NCBI GenBank assembly: GCA_039185235.1 | Contig: JBCDAS010000127.1 | Location: 1 to 11,107 of the forward strand | Length of the DNA: 11,107 bases | Direction: 5' to 3' | From: Thermohalobaculum sp039185235 | GTDB lineage: Bacteria; Pseudomonadota; Alphaproteobacteria; Rhodobacterales; Rhodobacteraceae | In this document: piece by piece, positions 4,835 through 10,786 of the stretch | How positions within the stretch are numbered: position 1 is the stretch's first letter | Layout: each line of letters starts with the position of its first letter | Notes under the pieces: generated by a model | Databases searched by the model: none | What the model saw: the letters and a program-made list of their open reading frames with translations, nothing else | Told to the model about the DNA's origin: nothing | Program-made: the position numbers and the translations under genes

Positions 4835-6175
4835 TCAGATCACCGTGATGTCGATGGCAAACCAGAGCGCGAGATAGATCACATAGAGCTGGGCGATGAG
4901 GCCCAGCAAGCTGAAAAAGCGGCGCTCGACAAAGAGCGTGGGTGTGATCGTGATTTTCCAATCTGCGAGCCGGTCTGCAAGCTCCTCGATCAAGGCTTGG
5001 TCGGAGTAGTAATAGTTGTGCTGCATGGTCCCATTGCGCCATGCGGCAGGCAGGAAGACGTTTCGGATCTCGGCCTGTTCACCGCCAAGCCGGTCGACGC
5101 GGATGCGGCTGGCGATCGTCCACGAAGGCGCCTCGCCACCGAAGGAAACCCAGCTCCGGCGCAAGAACCACGGAAAGTAGATGCAAACCGGAGCGATCAG
5201 TGCAGTGATCAGCACCAGGGTTAATATGGTCGTTCCCCCATAGGCAAACGCATTCAAACCCAGCTCATCGACGAACTGCTTGGGGACCGGCTGGCCATAG
5301 ATGAATGAGGCGAGGGGTTGGAAGACCTCGTAGCGCAACCAAAGATCGGTCTCTGCGAAGTAACCCCAAACAAAGATGAGCTCGTAGAAAAAGACTGCGA
5401 GGATCAGGCCAAACAAGACCCCCGCCGCATTGATCACCGCGGCAAAGGCGGTGTTGGCGATCCAGGTCGGAACGCTCCAAAACCTGAGCAACAGCCCGGC
5501 CTCATCAAACCTCGCATGGTAGTTGAGATAGGGCACGGGCGAGACGCGATGAGGATCAAACTCTTGGCAAAGCTCGTCGCGAATATCGGTCAGGTAGTCG
5601 ATCTTGTGCTCCAGCCAGGTATCGATCGCGCCGATCTGGCGCCCGATCCATTTGTGGAACAGAAACAGGACCGCCGCACCGCCTTGGGTAAGACCAAGAA
5701 GCGCGATAAAGAAGATCAGCAGCGCAATCCGCCAACTTGTGAGCAGGATGATCATCACCAGATCGACGGGTCGCGGTTCGAAGCGCACGAAAGGTGAGCC
5801 GAAGGTGATCACCCCGGTCGGATCGACGGTGCAAGGCTCGGTGTTCACGGCGAGCCGGGCGACCGTGCCACCATGGCTGTGGCCGATAAGAAAGAGCCCG
5901 TCGCGGCAGACCGGCCTGCCCTCATGCGATTGGATCTCCTCGTTCAATGCTATGGCCGCCTCACGCCTTGCGCCGTGGCTGTTCTCGCCACTCCAATTGA
6001 AGCTGGAGAAGGTTGGATCGACCCCGCGATCCTGGAGCAAAGCGCGGAGCTGGCCGACAAAGGGCCCGTCGCCCTTGTAGATATTATGCTCCTCGTCCCT
6101 CTCTTCCTCGCAATCGTCCCAATTGGTCATGTTTGCGAAAGTGCCGTGGACAAGGAGGACTTTGATCTTCTTCAT
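4835..6175 (-). CDS. Membrane-embedded alpha/beta hydrolase (lipase/esterase-like)
   Basis: The 446-residue product begins directly with an alpha/beta hydrolase core: KVLLVHGTF (5-13, oxyanion-type HG), SSFNWSGENS (57-66) and the nucleophile elbow GHSHGG (98-103, Ser100), followed by GVITFGSPF (121-129). Hydrophobic segments then interrupt the fold at about 137-172, 238-272, 313-338 and 420-446, so the protein probably sits in the inner membrane. Asp224 (YHARFDEAG) and His386 (MQHNYYYSD), both in soluble stretches between these segments, are candidates to complete the catalytic triad; HNYYYSD followed by a helix resembles the His loop of lipase-like families. The catalytic assignment is inference. 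The ribosome site is weak (only AGATAG near the ATG). It is convergent with livF and divergent from the methanethiol oxidase gene. Substrate is unknown; a lipid or acyl ester near the membrane is a guess. Confidence 0.75.
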   Translation of the reverse strand: MKKIKVLLVHGTFANMTNWDDCEEERDEEHNIYKGDGPFVGQLRALLQDRGVDPTFSSFNWSGENSHGARREAAIALNEEIQSHEGRPVCRDGLFLIGHSHGGTVARLAVNTEPCTVDPTGVITFGSPFVRFEPRPVDLVMIILLTSWRIALLIFFIALLGLTQGGAAVLFLFHKWIGRQIGAIDTWLEHKIDYLTDIRDELCQEFDPHRVSPVPYLNYHARFDEAGLLLRFWSVPTWIANTAFAAVINAAGVLFGLILAVFFYELIFVWGYFAETDLWLRYEVFQPLASFIYGQPVPKQFVDELGLNAFAYGGTTILTLVLITALIAPVCIYFPWFLRRSWVSFGGEAPSWTIASRIRVDRLGGEQAEIRNVFLPAAWRNGTMQHNYYYSDQALIEELADRLADWKITITPTLFVERRFFSLLGLIAQLYVIYLALWFAIDITVI

Positions 6176-6304
6176 GCTGCTATCTTAAGCCGGTGTTTGG
6201 AGGGCCAACTGTGAGAAAGCTCGCAGAAGGCGATCTCTCCAGAGGGGGGTGTGCGGGAAAAGACCGTAAATCACGGTTCAAATAGGTCAAATTCTCAGGT
6301 AGCC

Positions 6305-6319
6305 TTTTGTCAGACAAAA
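6305..6319. promoter_or_regulatory. Candidate operator for a FadR-type GntR regulator ahead of the methanethiol oxidase gene
   Basis: TTTTGTC-A-GACAAAA is a perfect 7+7 palindrome. Its core TTGTCAGACAA fits the FadR-subfamily consensus TNGTNNNACNA exactly. It ends 9 nt before AAGGGAG and 22 nt before the start codon, so a bound protein would block transcription or initiation. No regulator gene is in the window. Confidence 0.5.
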
Positions 6320-6328
6320 TACGACCAG

Positions 6329-6335
6329 AAGGGAG
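6329..6335 (+). promoter_or_regulatory. Ribosome binding site of the methanethiol oxidase gene
   Basis: AAGGGAG lies 6 nt before the ATG at 6342 and supports that start. Confidence 0.6.
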
Positions 6336-6341
6336 ATCACT

Positions 6342-7766
6342 ATGGCGGCCACGCGTAAGTCTACGGGCCCAAGGGCTAAGAACACGGCATCCAAGGCGGC
6401 AGCGACCGCAAATGAAGCGATGGCTTGCTGCGGCCCTGGCTATGCGTCGCCGCAAGAAGCTATGAAGGCAGAGCGTGAGAAGGTCCTCTACACCATTGGG
6501 ATCTACACGGGCACAGGGATCGAGGCGCCGGATTACCTGGCGACGATCGAGGCCAATCCACGCTCGCGCAACTATGGCAAGGTGATCCATCGCCTGGAGA
6601 TGCCGGGGATTGGCGATGAGCTGCACCATATGGGCTGGAACGCATGCTCCTCATGCCATGGCGATGCGGATATGGCGCGGCAATATCTGATCTTGCCGGG
6701 CGTGCGGACGACGAACCTGCACATCGTCGACACGGCCACCAATCCGAAAAAGCCAAAGCTGCATATGACGATCTCGGGCGATGAGATTAAGGAGAAGACC
6801 AATCTCTCCGCCCCGCACACGGTTCACTGTTTGGGGTCTGACATCATAATCTCGATGCTGGGTGACGCGGATGGCAACGGGCCGGGCGGGTTCCTGCATC
6901 TGGACAAGGACTTCAACATTGTCGGGCGCTGGGAGAAAGATCTCGGCGATATGAAGTACAACTATGACTTCTGGTATCAGCCGCGGCACAACATCATGGT
7001 CAGCTCGGAATGGGGCTCGCCCAATACCTTCATGCCGGGCTTTGATCTGGAAGATGTCGCCAAGGGCAAATATGGCCGTCAGATCCACTTCTGGAACTTC
7101 AAGAAGAAGCGGGTCAAGGAGACGGTTGATCTGGGTGAAGAGGGGATGATCCCGCTCGAGGTGCGCTATCTGCATGATCCGGATTCAAGCCATGGGTTTG
7201 TGGGCGCGACGCTCTCGTCCAACATGTTCCACTTCTACAAGAAGGGCAAAAAGAACGTAGTCGAGAAGGTGATCGACATCCCGCCGGTGGATGTGATCGG
7301 GCTGCCGTTCCAACTGCCCTCGCTGATCACCGACTATCTGATCTCGATGGATGATCAGTGGCTCTATCTCTGCAACTGGCTGCACGGCGATGTCCGGCAG
7401 TACAACATCTCGGATCCGTCCAATCCAAAGTTCACGGGCCAGATCTGGATGGGCGGTCTGTTGGGTCGGGCGCCAGAGGTGAATGGGCGCCCCATCCAAG
7501 GTGGCCCGCAGATGATCCAATGCTCGTTGGATGGCAAACGGCTCTATGTGACGACCAGCCTGTTCTCAACCTGGGACAATCAGTTCTACCCGGCGATGAA
7601 AGAGACAGGTGGCTGCATGGTGATGCTGAACTGCGATACCGAGGAGGGCGGGCTCTCGATCGATCCGAAGTTCTTCGTGGACTTCAAGGATGAACCCAAT
7701 GGGCCAGCGCGGGCGCATGAGACGCGCTATCCTGGGGGCGATTGCACCTCTGATATCTGGATCTGA
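6342..7766 (+). CDS. mtoX: Selenium-binding protein SBP56 family methanethiol oxidase
   Basis: The 474-residue product belongs to the SBP56/SELENBP1 family, whose bacterial members are copper-dependent methanethiol oxidases that turn CH3SH and O2 into formaldehyde, H2S and H2O2. Diagnostic stretches are YTIGIYTGTG (50-59), DELHHMGWNACSSCHGD (92-108, with the family's Cys-Ser-Ser-Cys at 102-105), SAPHTVHCLG (156-165), SSEWGSPNTF (221-230) and the C-terminal ARAHETRYPGGDCTSDIW (456-473). His95/96, His159/162 and others are candidate metal ligands. Length is normal. The N-terminus (about residues 1-40) is Ala/Lys-rich with CC at 29-30 but lacks a hydrophobic core, so no signal peptide is seen, although some characterised bacterial MTOs are periplasmic. 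The gene stands alone: no SCO1/SenC copper chaperone or MauG-like gene follows. The catalytic assignment relies on family membership. Confidence 0.88.
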   Translation: MAATRKSTGPRAKNTASKAAATANEAMACCGPGYASPQEAMKAEREKVLYTIGIYTGTGIEAPDYLATIEANPRSRNYGKVIHRLEMPGIGDELHHMGWNACSSCHGDADMARQYLILPGVRTTNLHIVDTATNPKKPKLHMTISGDEIKEKTNLSAPHTVHCLGSDIIISMLGDADGNGPGGFLHLDKDFNIVGRWEKDLGDMKYNYDFWYQPRHNIMVSSEWGSPNTFMPGFDLEDVAKGKYGRQIHFWNFKKKRVKETVDLGEEGMIPLEVRYLHDPDSSHGFVGATLSSNMFHFYKKGKKNVVEKVIDIPPVDVIGLPFQLPSLITDYLISMDDQWLYLCNWLHGDVRQYNISDPSNPKFTGQIWMGGLLGRAPEVNGRPIQGGPQMIQCSLDGKRLYVTTSLFSTWDNQFYPAMKETGGCMVMLNCDTEEGGLSIDPKFFVDFKDEPNGPARAHETRYPGGDCTSDIWI

Positions 7767-7797
7767 GAGCCCCGGGAGGTCTCGGATCAGACGGGGA

Positions 7798-7819
7798 AGG
7801 GCGGCCGTTTGGCCGCCCT
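7798..7819 (+). terminator. Intrinsic-type terminator after the methanethiol oxidase gene
   Basis: AGGGCGGCC (7798-7806), loop GTTT and GGCCGCCCT (7811-7819) form a perfect 9-bp stem, followed by GTCCATTTT. The T-run is short and slightly offset. It lies in the gap before the convergent small gene that ends at 7827 and may serve both. Confidence 0.7.
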
Positions 7820-7826
7820 GTCCATT

Positions 7827-8075
7827 TTAGCCCATCAGGCCGACGACAATCGCAGTCAATACGACGGTGGCCGAGGCCAATGCGAGAGCGTATCCGGTCA
7901 CTTTGGCGCCCATCATGTAGAACGGGTCTGCTTTCATCGCGGCAACCGCTTCGTTGCGGTTCTGGTGGAAGAGGTCCTCTTTCTCCCGCCGGGTTGCTTC
8001 GACCGCGCCATAGCTCTGCGGTGTTACGACCACCTCGGCCGCAGGGATGTTGCTGAAGTCTTCGTGCCGTGTCAT
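7827..8075 (-). CDS. 82-residue protein with a C-terminal membrane helix, unrecognised
   Basis: The product starts MTRHEDFSNIPAAEVVVTPQ, has a polar, charged middle (ATRREKEDLFHQNRNEAVAA, about 27-46, likely helical) and one hydrophobic helix at about 57-80 that ends the protein, so it is probably tail-anchored with its N-terminus in the cytoplasm. The start at 8075 is preceded on the minus strand by AGGAA with about 6 nt spacing; an upstream extension to 8138 adds 21 residues without a comparable site and with atypical Pro/Arg/Thr-rich sequence. It converges on the methanethiol oxidase gene and shares the terminator region. The next minus-strand gene upstream is 118 nt away, so the two may be separate transcripts. 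No family is recognised. Confidence 0.7.
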   Translation of the reverse strand: MTRHEDFSNIPAAEVVVTPQSYGAVEATRREKEDLFHQNRNEAVAAMKADPFYMMGAKVTGYALALASATVVLTAIVVGLMG

Positions 8076-8193
8076 CTGCGTTTCCTCACAAGTGGTTGGG
8101 TCCACACGCCGATCTGGTCTGGCAGACGATGGTTTCAAATCCCAACGGATGATTTTCCGATGCGCGGAAGTCTTCCCGAAATCAGCCTATAAA

Positions 8194-8439
8194 TCAGCGC
8201 AGACGCAGGCCCATCGCATCGCTGCCAGAGGCAGTGTTGAACATCATCAGAAGTGCCGAGACGCGGGCACGACGCTCCGCCTGGGACAGCGAGGACAGCC
8301 GGATCTCGGCCATGTCTTGTGCCCGGAAAGCCGCGTCAAGACGGCGGAAGGTGGTCTGATCCCCCTCCGCCGTCACACCTGCAGGGCGCGCGATGCCAAG
8401 AGCGAGAAGTATGCAGATGGTAACTACGATCTTCTTCAT
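8194..8439 (-). CDS. 81-residue exported small protein, unrecognised
   Basis: From the ATG at 8439 the product reads MKKIVVTICILLALGIARPA and continues GVTAEGDQTTF, a clear Sec signal peptide with likely cleavage after about residue 24 (GVTA-EG). The mature part is only about 57 residues, helical and charged (FRRLDAAFRAQDMAEIRLSS, then QAERRARVSALLMMF) and ends GLRLR; it has no cysteines. GGAG (8452 to 8449) lies 9 nt before the ATG, which favours this start over an ATG at 8469 that would put ten non-signal residues in front. The small helical mature domain could bind a partner in the periplasm, but the family and role are unknown. Confidence 0.65.
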   Translation of the reverse strand: MKKIVVTICILLALGIARPAGVTAEGDQTTFRRLDAAFRAQDMAEIRLSSLSQAERRARVSALLMMFNTASGSDAMGLRLR

Positions 8440-8623
8440 GCGGACCCGCTCCAAGTACAACGCCGACAAAACACGCCAAGTATTTGCCCAAGCGATCTGT
8501 GGAAATCGCTCGGGGATGACCTTTCTGGTCGAGCAGATTTCTCAGAACTTCTTTCTGGATCTGGACGGGCTCGATTTAACGATGAATCGGTAAAGGAACG
8601 CATAATTTAAGCGCGTCGGGCAG

Positions 8624-8729
8624 CCACCCCCCCCACCCCCCGGCCCCCCCCCCCCCCCCCCCCAACCCCCCTCCCCTCGTGCTGTTTCTGTGTGTTGGGG
8701 GGGGGGGGGGGCCCGGGGTGGGGGGTGGC
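8624..8729. repeat. Poly-C/poly-G imperfect inverted repeat with C20 and G15 runs
   Basis: The left arm reads GCC-A-C8-A-C6-GG-C20-AA (8623-8665). The reverse complement of the right arm (8695-8729) reads GCC-A-C6-A-C4-GGG-C15-AA. The two arms therefore share the same order and differ mainly in run lengths. The centre, about 8666-8694, holds CCCCCCTCCCC and a short GT/T-rich stretch. The structure could form a very stable hairpin and G-quadruplexes on either strand, and would be prone to slippage. It is also exactly what a base-calling or assembly fault would look like, so the stated sequence should be treated with care. Confidence 0.7.
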
Positions 8730-8786
8730 GATCCACGAGCAATCATAACCTTTGCAAGGCAGTCCAAACCGGGTACTCCGCTCGCC

Positions 8787-8792
8787 AAGGAG
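8787..8792 (+). promoter_or_regulatory. Ribosome binding site that fixes the hisF start
   Basis: AAGGAG lies 7 nt before the ATG at 8800. The longer frame from 8752 adds 16 residues not found in HisF proteins, which begin with MLKTRVIPCLD-like sequence. Confidence 0.8.
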
Positions 8793-8799
8793 AAGCCCG

Positions 8800-9564
8800 A
8801 TGCTGAAAACCCGCGTGATCCCCTGCCTGGACGTCAAAGACGGCCGAGTGGTCAAAGGCGTGAATTTCGTCGACCTGATCGATGCTGGCGATCCAGTGGA
8901 GCAAGCCCGCGTCTATGATGCAGCGGGGGCGGATGAGCTTTGTTTTCTCGATATCACGGCGAGCTCCGAGAACCGTGGCACAATCCTCGACGTTGCACGG
9001 CGCACGGCGGAGCAGTGTTTTATGCCGCTCACCATCGGCGGCGGCGTCAGGACGTTGGAGAATATCCGGGACCTGTTACTGGCGGGTGCCGATAAGGTTT
9101 CGATCAACACCGCCGCGGTGAAGAACCCAGACTTCGTGGCCCGGGCGGCGGAGAAGTTCGGCAGCCAATGCATCGTTGTGGCGATTGACGCGAAGTCCGG
9201 AGGCGCGACGGCGTCAGGTTATGAGATCTTCACCCATGGCGGGCGGGAGCCGACGGGCATTGATGCCGTTGACTTCGCCCGCCTGGTCGAGGCGAAGGGT
9301 GCGGGCGAGATCCTGCTGACCTCGATGGATCGCGACGGTACGCGGGCGGGGTTCAACCTGCCGCTGACGCGCGCGATTGCCGATGCGGTCTCGATCCCGG
9401 TGATCGCCTCGGGTGGGGTCGGCACGCTGGATCATCTGGTGGAGGGCGTGACCGAGGGCCATGCCTCCGCCGTGCTCGCCGCCTCGATCTTCCATTTTGG
9501 CGAGCACACGATTGCCGAGGCGAAGCAACACATGGCCAATGCGGGCCTGGCGGTGCGGCTATGA
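8800..9564 (+). CDS. hisF: Imidazole glycerol phosphate synthase, cyclase subunit
   Basis: HisF joins with HisH to make imidazole glycerol phosphate and AICAR from PRFAR and the ammonia released by HisH, step five of histidine synthesis, in the cytoplasm. The 254-residue length is typical for this (beta/alpha)8 barrel. Both catalytic aspartates are present: Asp11 in IPCLDVKDGRVVKG and Asp130 in VVAIDAKSGG. The phosphate-binding glycines are at TIGGGVRTLENI (78-89) and SGGVGTLDHL (204-213), and LLTSMDRDGT (172-181) is also diagnostic. Its stop overlaps the hisE start as ATGA, so the two are translated together. hisA and hisH, often just upstream in relatives, are not there; two minus-strand small genes and the poly-C/G block precede hisF instead. 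Confidence 0.97.
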   Translation: MLKTRVIPCLDVKDGRVVKGVNFVDLIDAGDPVEQARVYDAAGADELCFLDITASSENRGTILDVARRTAEQCFMPLTIGGGVRTLENIRDLLLAGADKVSINTAAVKNPDFVARAAEKFGSQCIVVAIDAKSGGATASGYEIFTHGGREPTGIDAVDFARLVEAKGAGEILLTSMDRDGTRAGFNLPLTRAIADAVSIPVIASGGVGTLDHLVEGVTEGHASAVLAASIFHFGEHTIAEAKQHMANAGLAVRL

Positions 9565-9878
9565 CCGGCGTGCTGGAGCGTTTGGCAGAGACGATTGCCG
9601 CGCGCAAAGGCGCGGATCCGGAGAGCTCGCACACAGCAAAGCTGCTGGCCAAGGGCCCGGAGAAATGCGCCGAGAAATTCGGTGAGGAGGCCATCGAGGC
9701 GATCATCGAGGCGGTGAAAAACGACCCCCCAGCGTTGACCCGCGAGGCAGCGGATGTGCTCTACCACATGCTGGTGATGCTTGCCGCCCGCGACGTCACA
9801 TTGGCCGACGTTTTGGCGGAGTTAGAACGGCGCGAAGGCACCTCCGGCATTGCCGAGAAGGCCTCACGGGAGAGTTAG
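9561..9878 (+). CDS. hisE: Phosphoribosyl-ATP pyrophosphatase
   Basis: HisE removes pyrophosphate from phosphoribosyl-ATP, the second step of histidine synthesis. The 105-residue product has the all-alpha MazG-like fold marks: HTAKLLAKGPEKCAEKFGEE (24-43, the lysines and Glu pair of the metal site), AIEAIIEAVKND, and REAADVLYHMLVMLA (61-75, the second acidic helix with the Glu-x-x-Asp pattern). It is a stand-alone HisE rather than a HisI-HisE fusion, as usual in alphaproteobacteria. The start overlaps the hisF stop by 4 nt (ATGA). Its stop TAG (9876-9878) overlaps the stop of the convergent esterase gene (9875-9877) by 4 nt in all, leaving no room for a separate terminator. Confidence 0.95.
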   Translation: MTGVLERLAETIAARKGADPESSHTAKLLAKGPEKCAEKFGEEAIEAIIEAVKNDPPALTREAADVLYHMLVMLAARDVTLADVLAELERREGTSGIAEKASRES

Positions 9879-10786
9879 TTCAGCCTTGCGGCGATAAACC
9901 GGCCCGCATTGGTCACAGCGCTTTCGGCGGCTCGGAGTTTTCCGAGCAGGAGGGGCCAGGCGTGGGGGAGGCCGGGCCAGATCTCGAGTTGGACATCCCC
10001 GCCTGCTTTGCGCAGGCACTCGGCCATTATGGTGGCGTTGTCGGCCAGCATCTCGGAGGTGGAGGCCATGATCAGGCTGGGGGGCGGGGCAGTGAAGGCG
10101 CCGAAGATGGGCGAGGCCAGCGGGTCGCGGGGATCGTGGCCCGCGAGATAGTAGTCCACCACTTCGCTGGCCCGGTTGGGGGGCAGCATCACCTCGCGCC
10201 TTGCGTTGCGCTTGAGGCTCGGCGCTGAGAGCGTGAAGTCGCAGAACGGCGAAAACGTGGCGACTGCGGCGGGGGGTGGCAGGCCCTCGGCTTGGGCCGC
10301 GAGCAGGAGGCAGAAGGTCAGCCCGCCGCCTGCGCTGTCTCCCGCGACGGCGATCCTCTCGGGCGGATAGCTCGCGAGCAGATGGCGATAGGCGGTTAGC
10401 GCATCTTCGAGCGCCGCAGGGAACGGATCCTCGGGCGCGAGACGGTAGTCGGGGAGCAGCGTGCGTGCATCTGTGGCTCCGGCCAAGCGTGCGGCCAGGT
10501 GGCGATGGGTGTTGGGCGAGCCTGCGACAAAGGCCCCGCCATGGAGATAGAGGATCACTTTGGTCCGATCCGGGCGGCCCAGACTGGCCCATAGCGCTGG
10601 CATCAGTGAGCCGTCGGGCCTGCGGATCGCATCGCGACCATAGTTGGCGCCTTTGGGATCACGGAAGACGATCTTGGCATCGCGCTCGAAGCGTGCGCGA
10701 AACGCCTGAGGGGTTTTGATCCACCCAAGCGGCCACCGCACGAAGACCCTGAGTGCCGCGTTGACGACCCAAGGCGGCAGGGTCAT
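9875..10786 (-). CDS. Alpha/beta hydrolase of the hormone-sensitive lipase (family IV esterase) type
   Basis: The 303-residue cytoplasmic enzyme shows the HSL-family motifs: oxyanion-hole HGGAF (82-86), a DYRLAPEDPFPAALED stretch (113-128) typical of the family, and nucleophile elbow GDSAGG (149-154, Ser151). The acid is probably Glu245 in SEMLADN, where most relatives have Asp, and His275 in LPHAWP completes the triad. The N-terminal cap (about 1-50) fits family IV. It should hydrolyse short-chain carboxyl esters; the true substrate is unknown. The ATG overlaps the gshB stop by 4 nt (ATGA), so it is co-translated with glutathione synthase, an unusual but not unique partner. The family is firm, and the acid assignment is less so because of the Glu. 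Confidence 0.88.
   Translation of the reverse strand: MTLPPWVVNAALRVFVRWPLGWIKTPQAFRARFERDAKIVFRDPKGANYGRDAIRRPDGSLMPALWASLGRPDRTKVILYLHGGAFVAGSPNTHRHLAARLAGATDARTLLPDYRLAPEDPFPAALEDALTAYRHLLASYPPERIAVAGDSAGGGLTFCLLLAAQAEGLPPPAAVATFSPFCDFTLSAPSLKRNARREVMLPPNRASEVVDYYLAGHDPRDPLASPIFGAFTAPPPSLIMASTSEMLADNATIMAECLRKAGGDVQLEIWPGLPHAWPLLLGKLRAAESAVTNAGRFIAARLN

Larger units (their letters stand above)
6176..6341. promoter_or_regulatory. Divergent intergenic region between the hydrolase and methanethiol oxidase genes
   Basis: This 166-nt gap must carry promoters for both directions. It contains ACCGT (6263-6267) and ACGGT (6273-6277), a TCAAAT direct repeat around 6278-6292 and the FadR-type palindrome at 6305-6319. 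No convincing -35/-10 pair was found by eye in either direction. Confidence 0.4.
8440..8799. other. 360-nt gene-free stretch between the exported-protein gene and hisF
   Basis: No credible gene lies here: the ORFs across it are Gly/Pro-rich translations of the poly-C/G block or shadows. It holds the 6-bp inverted repeat AGCGAT (8491-8496)/ATCGCT (8505-8510), the poly-C/poly-G inverted repeat at 8624-8729, and a leader before hisF. A weak TTTGCA (8751-8756) and TACTCC (8774-8779) pair is the only promoter-like signal for hisF. The divergent promoter for the exported-protein gene should also lie here but is not evident. Confidence 0.6.

Noticed and set aside
5318..6080. Plus-strand ORFs opposite the membrane hydrolase
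   Set aside because: Lys/Arg/Asp/Gln-rich shadow sequence; the minus frame has clear hydrolase motifs and membrane helices.
8491..8510. AGCGAT/ATCGCT inverted repeat with TGTGGAAA as a DnaA box or operator
   Set aside because: The DnaA match is imperfect, there is just one copy and no origin features are near; a 6-bp repeat alone is weak.
8047..8610. Plus-strand ORF of 187 codons opposite the two small minus-strand genes
   Set aside because: No RBS or domain, Ser/Arg/His-rich; the minus-strand genes have a signal peptide, a membrane helix and RBS.
8542..8918. Gly/Pro-rich ORFs across the poly-C/G block
   Set aside because: They are translations of homopolymer runs; frame and length depend on uncertain run lengths.
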